From positions 103,663 through 167,662 of the forward strand of contig JAUXVJ010000024.1 in the NCBI GenBank assembly GCA_030684515.1: a DNA stretch of 64,000 nucleotides, given 5' to 3'. Made by a program: the position numbers and the translations under genes. Below the pieces are notes generated by a model. It was not told where the DNA came from. It was given only the letters and a program-made list of their open reading frames with translations, and made no database searches. The stretch is from Actinomycetota bacterium (GTDB lineage Bacteria; Actinomycetota; Actinomycetes; S36-B12). Positions 37,392-46,045 of this stretch are shown here, one piece after another; the stretch's first letter is position 1; every line of letters begins with the position of its first letter.

Positions 37392-37966
37392 CGCAGTCGC
37401 GCAGCCGTTGCCTGTGACAGCGCAGAAGCAAAGGCCAGGGCCTGCTCGACTACATCGGCTCCGTCTGCCACCTGTGACACGCGAACAGACAGATCGTCGT
37501 TGCTGGACGTGCCCGTGTAGCCATGGTCAGCCTCGCATTGAGGATCACCACAGCTGGCTGGTTCGAGTTCAATGCGCGACACCGCTCCCCAGCCGATGGT
37601 GATGACAACTTCGGCGGCACCGCCACCGGGAAGGTGCGTCGCTGGCTCGCTCACAACCCGAGTGACCACGACTGAATCGACCCGTTCCAAACGGACCGCC
37701 TCAGTAGAAGCAGTGGCGAAGGAGACCGGGTGATGCTCATCTGCTGGATGCTCGTCAGTGTGTCCCACGATCAACCGCGTCGGGGTGAGCGCAAGCACGG
37801 TGACATGACGACGCAGTTCATCGTGATCAAAAGTCGCTTCGTGATGCACGAGATAGGCCTGCAGTGACTCACCTGCCAGAGCCGTGTCTAGGGCGTCGGC
37901 AACCAGGTCGGGGTAATAGCCACTTCGCTGAATATCTGTGCGCAGGCGTTGATCAAGATTGGACAC
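37388..37966 (-). CDS. DUF5998 protein
   Basis: 192-residue soluble protein of actinobacterial DUF5998. Landmarks are the N-terminal helix DIQRSGYYPDLVADALDTAL, HHEATFDHDELRRHVTVLALTPTRLIVGHTDEH, TASTEAVRLERVDSVVVTRV, and a CGDPQCEADHGYTG motif whose Cys/His could bind metal. The beta-strand layout resembles PH-like domains. It is translationally coupled to the phosphodiesterase gene, hinting at a shared job, not known. Start GTG 37966 follows the stop of the Pat-like gene by a few bases with AGGAT upstream. Confidence 0.85.
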   Translation of the reverse strand: MSNLDQRLRTDIQRSGYYPDLVADALDTALAGESLQAYLVHHEATFDHDELRRHVTVLALTPTRLIVGHTDEHPADEHHPVSFATASTEAVRLERVDSVVVTRVVSEPATHLPGGGAAEVVITIGWGAVSRIELEPASCGDPQCEADHGYTGTSSNDDLSVRVSQVADGADVVEQALAFASALSQATAARLR

Positions 37967-37970
37967 TCGA

Positions 37971-40361
37971 TCATCCTGCCATGCGACGCATGCGTGGGTC
38001 GAAGACCTGCGGATTCGGATCCAAGGTAATTGAAACAGATGCTGAACGCTGATCGCCGACGAAGCGCAGATCGGCCAGACTCACCAACGAGATCTCCGGA
38101 GCCCACTCAGGCAGCCAGCTCAAATGGTAGAGGTAGTCCGTATAAGCAGAAGAAAGCTGTTCTCCACCGACTAGCGGAAACGCGCGCATCGACGCAACAG
38201 CATCGGCCGCGTGATTGGGGTGCATGGGAGCCAGACGATAGACAATGTCGTCCAGAACCGAAGCAATCGGATCTGCGACGCCAACTCCGCAGACAGGCCC
38301 AAATTGCGGATCCACCACCAGAGTCAAAGTGCAGCCTCGCCCGACCAGTCCAGCGGCCGGAATCGCCTGCAGGGGCAAACCTGCGGCAGCCAGAAGTGCG
38401 CGGGCATCGCGATCAGAAAGATGCTGCTCGCCCCGTTGCAGAGCCGAGGCGATAATGGCCTCAATTGCTCCCACATCCACCGACTGCGGTGGCTCCGGAT
38501 CATCGGCCAAGGTCTCGCGCCAATGCTCAAAACTCTGCAGGGAGCCAAGTGCACTGATGGCGTGTTCGACATCCAGGAAGGTCGGCACACCGTCGGCAAT
38601 GCGGAAGCTTGAGTTGGAGTCCTGCATGACTGCAAGCACCGGCTTTGCCACGGCTCGACCTTCTTCGAGCATCATTTCGCGGATCTCTCGATCGCGACTC
38701 CCGCTGGTACCTGGCGTGTGGATCAGGAGCAGCGCATCTACCCGATCCTCTTCCAGCACTGTGCGCACGGCCGACCGATAGCCCTCAGGGTCCTGCACTG
38801 TTGGCAAGGTGATCGGACCCGCCGCCAAGTCGCATCCGATGCGATGCGCGGCATTGCCTGCCAGCACCATGAGCGCCTCGCTGTTGCCGACAACTGCGAT
38901 ACCCGTGCCTGCTGGCAGGGGTTGGCTGCCCAGAACACCAGCCAGATTCAGCATCTCGTCAATGGAGTCAAGCACGATCGGGCCAGATGCCTGCAGGATG
39001 TCGTCGATTGCATGCTGGCTCAACCGAGTTCGTTCTGCACGGTGCCCCGAAGGCAGATTGAGGCCAGCGCCACCGATCTGCACCATCAGCACTGGCTTGG
39101 TCGCAGATATTCGACGAACGAGACGGGCGAACTTTCGTGGATTACCAAAGCTCTCCAGATACAGAAGAATCGTGCGGGTGCGTTCATCTGACTCCCAGTA
39201 CTGCAGAAGGTCGTTGCCAGACACGTCGGCTCGATTCCCAGCCGAGACGAAGGCACTGAGCCCGAGTCCACGCTGCTCGAGCCGGCTCAGGATTGATCCG
39301 CCCAAAGCTCCGGACTGACTGAAGAAGCCAATGGACCCATCACTGGGCATGGACGGCGCCAGCGAGGCATTCATGCTGGCGTTCGGATCCGTGTTGATGA
39401 GGCCAAGTGCATTCGGCCCCACCAATCGAATCCCGTGTGCGCGGCAGAAGGCCAGGAGATTGGCCTGAAGGCGCTTGCCATCGGCACCCCCATCGCCAAA
39501 GCCACGACTCACAACGATGAGTCCAGAGATTCCAGCCAGAGCCGCATCGGCCACAGCTGCCGCAACCTGGCGAGCCGGAACGGCCACGATTGCCAGATCA
39601 ACATGCCCAACATCGCGCAAGGTGGTGCGGCACTCAAGGCCAAGAACAGATGGCGAGGTGGGATGCACCGGGATGATCTGGCCCTTGTAACCGCCTTGGA
39701 TCAAGTTGCCGACCAATTGGCGACCTACATTGTTCGGTCGATCAGAAGCGCCGATGACAGCAACTGAAGTGGGAGTCATCAGCAATTGCACGCTGCGTGC
39801 TTCGGCCCGGTGCTCGCGCGCCAGCGAGACGGCTCTGCTTTGCTCCGTTGATGCCACAGCGAAACTGATCGCCAGTACGTGATCCTCATAGCGCTGAGCA
39901 ATCGTGTAGCCGGCCTCCTTGAACGTGTTGATCATCTTGCGGTTCTCTGGCAGCACTTCGGCAACAAAGCGAGATATCCCGCGGTCACGAGCGGCTGCTG
40001 CGAGGTGCTCAAGGAACACCGACCCAAGACCGCGACCTTGGTATTCATCGCGAATATTGAAGGCGATCTCCGCATCACTTTCGTTGACGCGGTCGTAGCG
40101 ACCCACGCCGATAATCTCGTCATTGACGATCGCCACAAAGGCCACCCGATCCACGTAGTCCACATGCGTGAAGTGGTGGAGCTCACGATCGGACAGGGAG
40201 GGCTTGGTTGTGAAGAAGCGAAAGTAGATCGTCTCGGGAGACAGGCTCTGGTGAAATTCCTGCAGGCGTTCGACGTCGCCCGGTGTGATCGGACGCAGGT
40301 GCACGGGACGCCCGTTGGACAGCACGACATCGGCTTCCCACTCAATCGGGTATTCCGCCAT
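37971..40361 (-). CDS. Pat-like GNAT acetyltransferase fused to degenerate acyl-CoA synthetase
   Basis: 796-residue fusion. Residues about 15-170 are a GNAT domain (YQGRGLGSVFLEHL acetyl-CoA loop). A CoA-binding domain follows (SVAVIGASDRPNNVGRQLVGN), then succinyl-CoA ligase-like regions (FFSQSGALGGSIL). The phosphohistidine motif of ADP-forming synthetases is not recognisable. The C-terminal ATP-grasp is reduced to its beginning (DARALLAAAGLP) joined to its end (VVDPQFGPVCGVGV), losing the central nucleotide-binding part. Such fusions act as protein lysine acetyltransferases controlled by ligands. ATG 40361 has GGGGGA upstream. Confidence 0.85.
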   Translation of the reverse strand: MAEYPIEWEADVVLSNGRPVHLRPITPGDVERLQEFHQSLSPETIYFRFFTTKPSLSDRELHHFTHVDYVDRVAFVAIVNDEIIGVGRYDRVNESDAEIAFNIRDEYQGRGLGSVFLEHLAAAARDRGISRFVAEVLPENRKMINTFKEAGYTIAQRYEDHVLAISFAVASTEQSRAVSLAREHRAEARSVQLLMTPTSVAVIGASDRPNNVGRQLVGNLIQGGYKGQIIPVHPTSPSVLGLECRTTLRDVGHVDLAIVAVPARQVAAAVADAALAGISGLIVVSRGFGDGGADGKRLQANLLAFCRAHGIRLVGPNALGLINTDPNASMNASLAPSMPSDGSIGFFSQSGALGGSILSRLEQRGLGLSAFVSAGNRADVSGNDLLQYWESDERTRTILLYLESFGNPRKFARLVRRISATKPVLMVQIGGAGLNLPSGHRAERTRLSQHAIDDILQASGPIVLDSIDEMLNLAGVLGSQPLPAGTGIAVVGNSEALMVLAGNAAHRIGCDLAAGPITLPTVQDPEGYRSAVRTVLEEDRVDALLLIHTPGTSGSRDREIREMMLEEGRAVAKPVLAVMQDSNSSFRIADGVPTFLDVEHAISALGSLQSFEHWRETLADDPEPPQSVDVGAIEAIIASALQRGEQHLSDRDARALLAAAGLPLQAIPAAGLVGRGCTLTLVVDPQFGPVCGVGVADPIASVLDDIVYRLAPMHPNHAADAVASMRAFPLVGGEQLSSAYTDYLYHLSWLPEWAPEISLVSLADLRFVGDQRSASVSITLDPNPQVFDPRMRRMAG

Positions 40362-40505
40362 CACCGTCCCCCTGCCATGCCCTCATTCTGGTCGGTCACC
40401 CAGGCGGTACCCCAATCACCGCCAGACACGTCGGACACCTCCCAATGACAGGTGGCAGCCCGCTCTGCCGGTAACGTCAACTGTCAGCTTCAGAAGGGCT
40501 CGAAC

Positions 40506-42950
40506 ATGGCACGCCGCTCATCCCGCTCCACCCCGCCAGGGCATGGGCGCATCATCGATGTGGATGTGGCTGCCGAAATGCAGTCGTCTTTTCTTGAATA
40601 TGCCTATTCGGTCATCTACTCGCGCGCGCTGCCTGACGCTCGCGATGGCCTGAAGCCCGTTCAGCGTCGAATTCTCTTCCAGATGGGCCAAATGGGACTG
40701 CGCCCGGATCGCGGGCACGTCAAGAGTGCTCGAGTTGTGGGCGAGGTCATGGGGCGGCTGCACCCGCACGGGGATTCCGCGATCTACGACGCCCTCGTGC
40801 GCATGGCTCAACCTTTCTCCCTGCGACTTCCGATGATCGATGGCCATGGCAACTTCGGCTCACCTGATGATGGTCCGGCGGCCATGCGTTACACCGAGGC
40901 TCGCTTGGCTCCTGCCGCCTTGTCGATGACCGCGACCATCGACGAGGACACGGTGGATTTCACGGCCAATTACGACGGCCGCGAGACTGAACCTGTCGTG
41001 CTTCCGGCCGCGATCCCCAACCTGCTCGTCAATGGTGCTTCGGGCATTGCCGTTGGGATGGCGACCAATCTCGTGCCGCACAACCTCACAGAGGTGATCG
41101 GGGCGGCACGGCATCTGCTGGCGCATCCCAATGCTGAGCTCGCCGAAATCATGCGATTCATTCCAGGCCCTGACCTGCCCGGTGGCGGAGTCATCGTCGG
41201 ACTCGACGGGGTTCGTGAGGCCTATGCGACCGGACGCGGGAGCTTCCGCGTTCGCGCTCGCACGCGCATTGAGCAGGTAAGCCCTCGCCGCCAGGGCATT
41301 GTCGTCACTGAGCTTCCGCTGAACATAGGTCCGGAGCGGATCATCGAGCGGATGAAGGATCTGGTTCAGTCAAAGAAGCTGCAGGGCATCTCCGATGCTG
41401 CGGATCTCACTGACGGGGATTCCGGCCTCAATCTGGTCATCGAGATCAAGAACGGCTTCAACCCAGATGCCGTCCTGGAGCAACTGTTCAAGCTCACTCC
41501 GATGGAAGACCAAGTCAGTGTCAATGCCGTTGCCCTTGTCGATGGCCAGCCCCGCACTCTCGGGCTCATCGAGCTACTCCAGGTCTTCTTGGACCACCGC
41601 ATTGACGTCGTCCGTCGACGCAGCGTGTATCGACGTCGCAAGGCTCAGGATCGGCTGCATCTTGTCGAGGGCCTACTGATTGCGATTATCGATATCGACG
41701 AAGTCATCCAGTTGATTCGAGAATCCGACGATGCTGCTGCTGCACGTGAACGCATGATGCAGGTCTTTGATCTCAGCCTCGAGCAGACCAACTACATCCT
41801 TGACATGCCCCTGCGTCGTCTTACCAAGTTCTCGCGAATCGAACTCGAGACTGAAGCAGATGAGCATCGCACTGCCATCGCCGCCCTCACGCAGATACTT
41901 GAAGATGAGAAGGAACTGCGTTCACTGGTCTCTGCTGAACTCCAAGAGGTAGTGCAGGAGCATGCGACTCCTCGCCGCACCCTGCTCATGGAATCGGCCG
42001 CTGTTCCGGCCGCAACTGCAATGCCTCTGGAAGTTGATGACGCTCCGTGCATCGTGCTGCTTTCCAGCGCTGGCCTGCTTGCGCGCACTGCTCCCATCGA
42101 TCTGGGCCACACTGAGGAGTCCGCACGATCTCAGCACGATGTCATCGTGAGTGCCTGTGTCTCAACAACGCGCGGCGAGATTGGCGTGGTGACCAGCAGC
42201 GGTCGGATCTGGCGCCTCTCGGTTGTGGATCTGCCAAATCTGCCACCTGTGCATGGTTGGCCCGCGCTCAGCGCCGGAGCGCCTGTTGGCGCATTTCTTG
42301 ATCTGCCCAGCGGCGAGCAAGTGCTGGCCCTGACCACCCTTGACGAAACTGGCGGCCTGTTTCTGGCAACCGCCCAAGGCAAGGTCAAGCGAGTGGTGCC
42401 CGAGGCCTTGAGCAAGCCTTCATGGGAGGTCATCCGACTGGACGACGACGACCGTGTGGTCGGTGCTGCACGTATGGACGACAGTGCAGCCGAACAGCAG
42501 GACGTCGTCCTGATCGCTGACGATGCCCAAGTCCTGCGCTTTCCTGCCACCGCCATCCGCCCCACTGGCAGGGCAGCCGGTGCGATGGCCGGCATCAAGC
42601 TCTCCCCCGGCTCCGCAGTGATCGCGGCCTTCGCTGTGGATCGAGCGCGTGCGGCAGTCCTGGTCACGGTCGCCGGATCCTCTTCAGCTCTGCCCGGTAC
42701 CGATGCCGGCACGGTCAAGGTGAGCGATCTGGGCGAAATCCCAACGAAGGGTCGTGGCACGGGCGGAGTCCGCAGTCATCGCTTCAGGTCGGGTGAAGAT
42801 GCGCTTCAACTGGGCTGGGCTGGCGCTGCCCCGGCACGCGCCGCCAGCGCCTCTGGAGTGCCAATCGATCTGCCCACAAGTGTGGCCCGACGTGACGCCA
42901 CAGGCACGCCCGGTAGCCTGCCGATCGCCGCACTAGGAGGACCACTATGA
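40506..42950 (+). CDS. parC: DNA topoisomerase IV subunit A
   Basis: Type IIA topoisomerase breakage-reunion subunit, 814 residues. [32 protein letters not shown] and the active-site tyrosine in AMRYTEARL are intact, followed by the tower and coiled coil (about 350-480) and a short beta-pinwheel domain. No GyrA box (QRRGGKG-like) is visible in the C-terminal domain, so ParC rather than GyrA is the better call. The partner parE lies 3 kb away on the other strand, as in Streptomyces near hrdB. ATG 40506 has AAGGGC about 8 nt upstream. It is coupled to the next gene by ATGA overlap. Confidence 0.88.
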   Translation: MARRSSRSTPPGHGRIIDVDVAAEMQSSFLEYAYSVIYSRALPDARDGLKPVQRRILFQMGQMGLRPDRGHVKSARVVGEVMGRLHPHGDSAIYDALVRMAQPFSLRLPMIDGHGNFGSPDDGPAAMRYTEARLAPAALSMTATIDEDTVDFTANYDGRETEPVVLPAAIPNLLVNGASGIAVGMATNLVPHNLTEVIGAARHLLAHPNAELAEIMRFIPGPDLPGGGVIVGLDGVREAYATGRGSFRVRARTRIEQVSPRRQGIVVTELPLNIGPERIIERMKDLVQSKKLQGISDAADLTDGDSGLNLVIEIKNGFNPDAVLEQLFKLTPMEDQVSVNAVALVDGQPRTLGLIELLQVFLDHRIDVVRRRSVYRRRKAQDRLHLVEGLLIAIIDIDEVIQLIRESDDAAAARERMMQVFDLSLEQTNYILDMPLRRLTKFSRIELETEADEHRTAIAALTQILEDEKELRSLVSAELQEVVQEHATPRRTLLMESAAVPAATAMPLEVDDAPCIVLLSSAGLLARTAPIDLGHTEESARSQHDVIVSACVSTTRGEIGVVTSSGRIWRLSVVDLPNLPPVHGWPALSAGAPVGAFLDLPSGEQVLALTTLDETGGLFLATAQGKVKRVVPEALSKPSWEVIRLDDDDRVVGAARMDDSAAEQQDVVLIADDAQVLRFPATAIRPTGRAAGAMAGIKLSPGSAVIAAFAVDRARAAVLVTVAGSSSALPGTDAGTVKVSDLGEIPTKGRGTGGVRSHRFRSGEDALQLGWAGAAPARAASASGVPIDLPTSVARRDATGTPGSLPIAALGGPL

Positions 42951-43909
42951 CCCTTGCCTGCTCTGCCCAGTCCCTGGCAGTGGAAGAGCCATTGGCTGGC
43001 ACTGCTCCGGTGGTCTCGTGCTACATCGTGATCGAGCAGCCCGGCGCCTGGGGCCGCGAGGCTCTACTGGAAAGCAGTTTCCCTCTCGAATTGGGCAAGG
43101 AGTTGCTGGACAGGACGATGGGGACGCACGTGAAGTTCCTGCTGGCCAGGCATGCCGACCGCCTTGAGCGCGACGGCAACACCGATCACAACATCTGGAT
43201 CTCGCACACCGCACCGGGACTGCGCGGCATGCGGCACGGGCTGGTCACCGATCTCAACGTGATCGCTGACTGGGACTTCGCGGCGATCGCAGAAGGCAAC
43301 CTCCCACCCTTTGGCCACTCGCGGACTTCCAACGTCACCTTTGTCTGCACCCATGGCGCGCGAGACGCCTGTTGCGCCCTGCTCGGTCGATCGGTCTATG
43401 AGGATCTGCTGTCCTCCGTGCCTGTCGAAGAGCGCGCATCGGTGTGGGAGGTAAGCCACATTGGCGGTCATCGCTTTGCGCCCACGATGCTCTCCTTGCC
43501 GGGAGGCTCAGTGCACGGTCGCCTCGATGCGGCCGCAGCAATGGAAATGCACACAGAGGCGGCCCATGGCCGAGTCCTGCTTGCCGGATTCCGAGGACGT
43601 AGCGCCTATCCCGCACCGCTGCAGGTCGCTGGCATCGCTGTACGCAACGCATTCAATGTCCTTGAACAAGATGCCCTGGACGTGCTGCGCATCGTCAGCG
43701 GCAAGGCGGTCCCGGCGCCGACAAGTGTGGTCTTCATTGACGATCAGATGGAAACCGAAGTCCGTCACGTTGACGGACGGACTTGGCGGGTGACCGTTCA
43801 GCGAGCACAACTGCCAGGCGTACGCGCCGAATCGTGCACAAAGCTGCCTGAGTCGGTCTTTGTCTGGAACGTACGCGATCTCCAGCAGACAGCCAACTGG
43901 CTGCGCTGA
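42947..43909 (+). CDS. Sucrase/ferredoxin-like family protein
   Basis: 320-residue protein of the sucrase/ferredoxin-like family, which has a thioredoxin-like ferredoxin fold. The probable iron-sulfur or redox cysteines are seen in [16 protein letters not shown], followed by the family motif [18 protein letters not shown]; an N-terminal CSAQSL cysteine may also contribute. Function in actinobacteria is unknown. ATG 42947 overlaps the parC stop by 4 bp. It lies next to fprA, so electron transfer with that reductase is a possible link, by context only. Confidence 0.88.
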   Translation: MTLACSAQSLAVEEPLAGTAPVVSCYIVIEQPGAWGREALLESSFPLELGKELLDRTMGTHVKFLLARHADRLERDGNTDHNIWISHTAPGLRGMRHGLVTDLNVIADWDFAAIAEGNLPPFGHSRTSNVTFVCTHGARDACCALLGRSVYEDLLSSVPVEERASVWEVSHIGGHRFAPTMLSLPGGSVHGRLDAAAAMEMHTEAAHGRVLLAGFRGRSAYPAPLQVAGIAVRNAFNVLEQDALDVLRIVSGKAVPAPTSVVFIDDQMETEVRHVDGRTWRVTVQRAQLPGVRAESCTKLPESVFVWNVRDLQQTANWLR

Positions 43910-43923
43910 GCCCTACAGGTGAA

Positions 43924-45243
43924 TTATGCCTGTTCAGCAATCGAGAGCATGGTTCCACGATCTGCAATCGTGACTCGCTCGATGCCGAACTCCTGACCAA
44001 GGTCGCGCTCCGCCTGGTCAATGGCCCGCCACCCTGCCGTCGTCACGGGCACCACACCACGTGAACTCAACAGACTGTCGAATTCGCCGACGCCGGTAGC
44101 CGAGACGAAACCAGCATCGGCATCAGCAAAGAGCTGATGGACCGTGGCTACGGCATCCTTCTTGTTGGTGCCGATGATGCCTGACGGGCCGCGCTTGACC
44201 CAGCCTGCGGTGTACAGGCCGTGCGTGACACGACCTTCCGCATGCACCACGGTTCCGGTGGCCTCATCGAAGGGAACCCCTGGGAGCCCGACCCCGCGAT
44301 AGCCGATGCTGCGCACGATGAACTCAGCCGGGATGTCGAACAATTCACCAGTGCCGCTGACTTGACCACCGGCATCGAAGTGAGTGCGCTCCACCACCAT
44401 GGCTTCGGCCGATCCATTGCCCTTGACCTCGATCGGTCGGGCCATGAAGTGCAAGTGCAGGATCTTGCCCGACGGTGCTGGTCGGTCCATCCAGCCGCGA
44501 ATGACCTCAAGATTGCGCGCCACGGCGCGATCACCGGTGCTCCATCCCGTTTCCTGGTCCAGTCCCGCAGGATCCACCTGGATCCCAGTTGCCTCAAGTT
44601 CGCCCAGTTCCTTGAGTTCCTTGGTGGTGAACGTTGCCTGCGCAGGTCCTCTACGACCGACGATGTGAATGTCGCTGAGGTTCGCACTGGCAAGAGTTGC
44701 TCGCACATGCGCTGGCATATCAGTGGTGCTCAACTCCGCAGGCGTCTTGGCCAGCACTCGAGCAACGTCGACAGCGACATTGCCCAGTCCGACCACGACA
44801 GCGTGCTTCACCGTTGGCAACCAGGACTCAAAGAAGGCTCGATCGGCATCAGGGTGCCCGCAATACCAAGCGACAAAGTCAGTGGCCCCTATGCAGCCGC
44901 GCAGATCCTCGCCGGGAACGCCCATGTGACGATCAGAGGAGGATCCGTACGTGAGGATCACCGCGTCGTACTGCTCCTGCAGCTCGTGCACGTGAACATC
45001 GACACCAACGGTGACATTGCCCAGAAATCGAACTCCAGGCTGATCCAGAATGCGGTCAAGGTTGTCGCGCACCGAGCGAATGCTGAAGTGATCCGGGGCC
45101 ACGCCATATCGCACGAGCCCGAAGGGGGCTGGCAGTCGGTCGATGACGTCTACCGTCGCTCGGCCGGATTCGGCCAAAGCTGCGGCTGCGTACATGCCAG
45201 CTGGACCAGATCCCACGACGGCGATGCGTAGTGGTGACTGCAT
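43924..45243 (-). CDS. fprA: Ferredoxin/adrenodoxin-NADP reductase
   Basis: FAD-dependent reductase of 439 residues that passes electrons between NADPH and ferredoxin. FAD site: AVVGSGPAGMYAAAAL, with PFGLVRYGVAPDH behind it; NADP site: VVVGLGNVAVDVARVL and GRRGPAQATFT. A late GWVKRGPSGIIGTNKKDA motif is typical of the adrenodoxin-reductase family. ATG 45243 has AGGGG upstream. It converges on the sucrase-ferredoxin gene and is divergent from the tautomerase gene by 55 bp. Physiological ferredoxin partner is not in the window. Confidence 0.95.
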   Translation of the reverse strand: MQSPLRIAVVGSGPAGMYAAAALAESGRATVDVIDRLPAPFGLVRYGVAPDHFSIRSVRDNLDRILDQPGVRFLGNVTVGVDVHVHELQEQYDAVILTYGSSSDRHMGVPGEDLRGCIGATDFVAWYCGHPDADRAFFESWLPTVKHAVVVGLGNVAVDVARVLAKTPAELSTTDMPAHVRATLASANLSDIHIVGRRGPAQATFTTKELKELGELEATGIQVDPAGLDQETGWSTGDRAVARNLEVIRGWMDRPAPSGKILHLHFMARPIEVKGNGSAEAMVVERTHFDAGGQVSGTGELFDIPAEFIVRSIGYRGVGLPGVPFDEATGTVVHAEGRVTHGLYTAGWVKRGPSGIIGTNKKDAVATVHQLFADADAGFVSATGVGEFDSLLSSRGVVPVTTAGWRAIDQAERDLGQEFGIERVTIADRGTMLSIAEQA

Positions 45244-45298
45244 GAAGGACCCCTGTCAGTTCGATACGGTGCGTGTCTCAATCGATCAGGGAGACTAC

Positions 45299-45496
45299 AT
45301 GCCCTTCATTCAGGTCACGATGCTCGAAGGCCGTACCGTCGAGCAGAAGAAGGAACTGATAAGCAAGCTCAACAGCGCTGCCGCCGAAGTTCTTGGTGGC
45401 GATCCCAGTCGGATCCGGATCGCGCTGTACGAGGTCTCTGGCGATGACTGGGGCATTGGCGGAGAGACCATCAATGCCCTGAACGCTGGCAGCTAA
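45299..45496 (+). CDS. 4-oxalocrotonate tautomerase family protein
   Basis: 65-residue tautomerase subunit. Pro follows the initiator Met, giving the catalytic N-terminal proline (MPFIQVTMLEGRT), then the amphipathic helix VEQKKELISKLNSAAAEVLGG and a RIALYEVSGDDWGIGG strand as in the family. Substrate unknown; enzymes of this group handle enol/keto acids. ATG 45299 is fixed by the proline and by AGGGAG 6 nt upstream. The 3' end overlaps the beta-carbonic anhydrase gene by 4 bp. Confidence 0.9.
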   Translation: MPFIQVTMLEGRTVEQKKELISKLNSAAAEVLGGDPSRIRIALYEVSGDDWGIGGETINALNAGS

Positions 45497-46029
45497 GCCG
45501 CTTTGGGAATCAGCCTTCCCGTGTGCACGTCATAGACCGCCCCGCCCACAATCAGACCCTTGGGGAGCAATGGGTGCGATCTGATCCGCAACAGGTCGGT
45601 GATCAAGGCCGTTTCCTGATTGTCGACCGTGCGAAATTCCACACTGCGAGTATCCACCCCGAAATCACGTTCAATGGCCTCGTGAATCTGCGACTCGGTG
45701 GCATTGGCCATCCGGCAATCGGTGTGCGGCATCACGAGAACACGATTCACACCGAGCAGGTACGTCGCCAGGATCAGGGTGCGCAGGACGTCGTCAGTGA
45801 CGCGCGCACCTGCATTTCGCAGGATCTTGACATCGCCAGCGGACATGCCCAGCAGCCCCAGCGGATTGACGCGCGAATCTATGCATGTGACCACAGCAAG
45901 GCCCTTGGCCGCTCGACCGCTCAGATTCGATCCAGTGAAACTCGCAGCGAACTCGGTATTGGCGGAGATGACATCGGCGAAAGCCTCTGCGGGAAATGCT
46001 CGGACGTCGTCCGAATCGTAGATTGGCAT
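45493..46029 (-). CDS. Beta-class carbonic anhydrase
   Basis: 178-residue zinc enzyme converting CO2 and water to bicarbonate. Ligands are visible: Cys and the Asp-Arg pair in VTCIDSRVNP, and His and Cys in MPHTDCRMAN. The N-terminus shows a short helix and the protein has the compact length of actinobacterial clade members. ATG 46029 has TAGATT 6 nt upstream, indicating a leaderless transcript. It is adjacent to, but separate from, parE (17 bp). Confidence 0.93.
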   Translation of the reverse strand: MPIYDSDDVRAFPAEAFADVISANTEFAASFTGSNLSGRAAKGLAVVTCIDSRVNPLGLLGMSAGDVKILRNAGARVTDDVLRTLILATYLLGVNRVLVMPHTDCRMANATESQIHEAIERDFGVDTRSVEFRTVDNQETALITDLLRIRSHPLLPKGLIVGGAVYDVHTGRLIPKAA

Positions 46030-46035
46030 GTCCGA

Positions 46036-46041
46036 AATCTA
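46036..46041 (-). promoter_or_regulatory. -10 box for leaderless beta-carbonic anhydrase
   Basis: Minus-strand TAGATT ends 6 nt before ATG 46029. It overlaps the sequence just before the parE stop. Confidence 0.6.
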
Positions 46042-46045
46042 GCGC

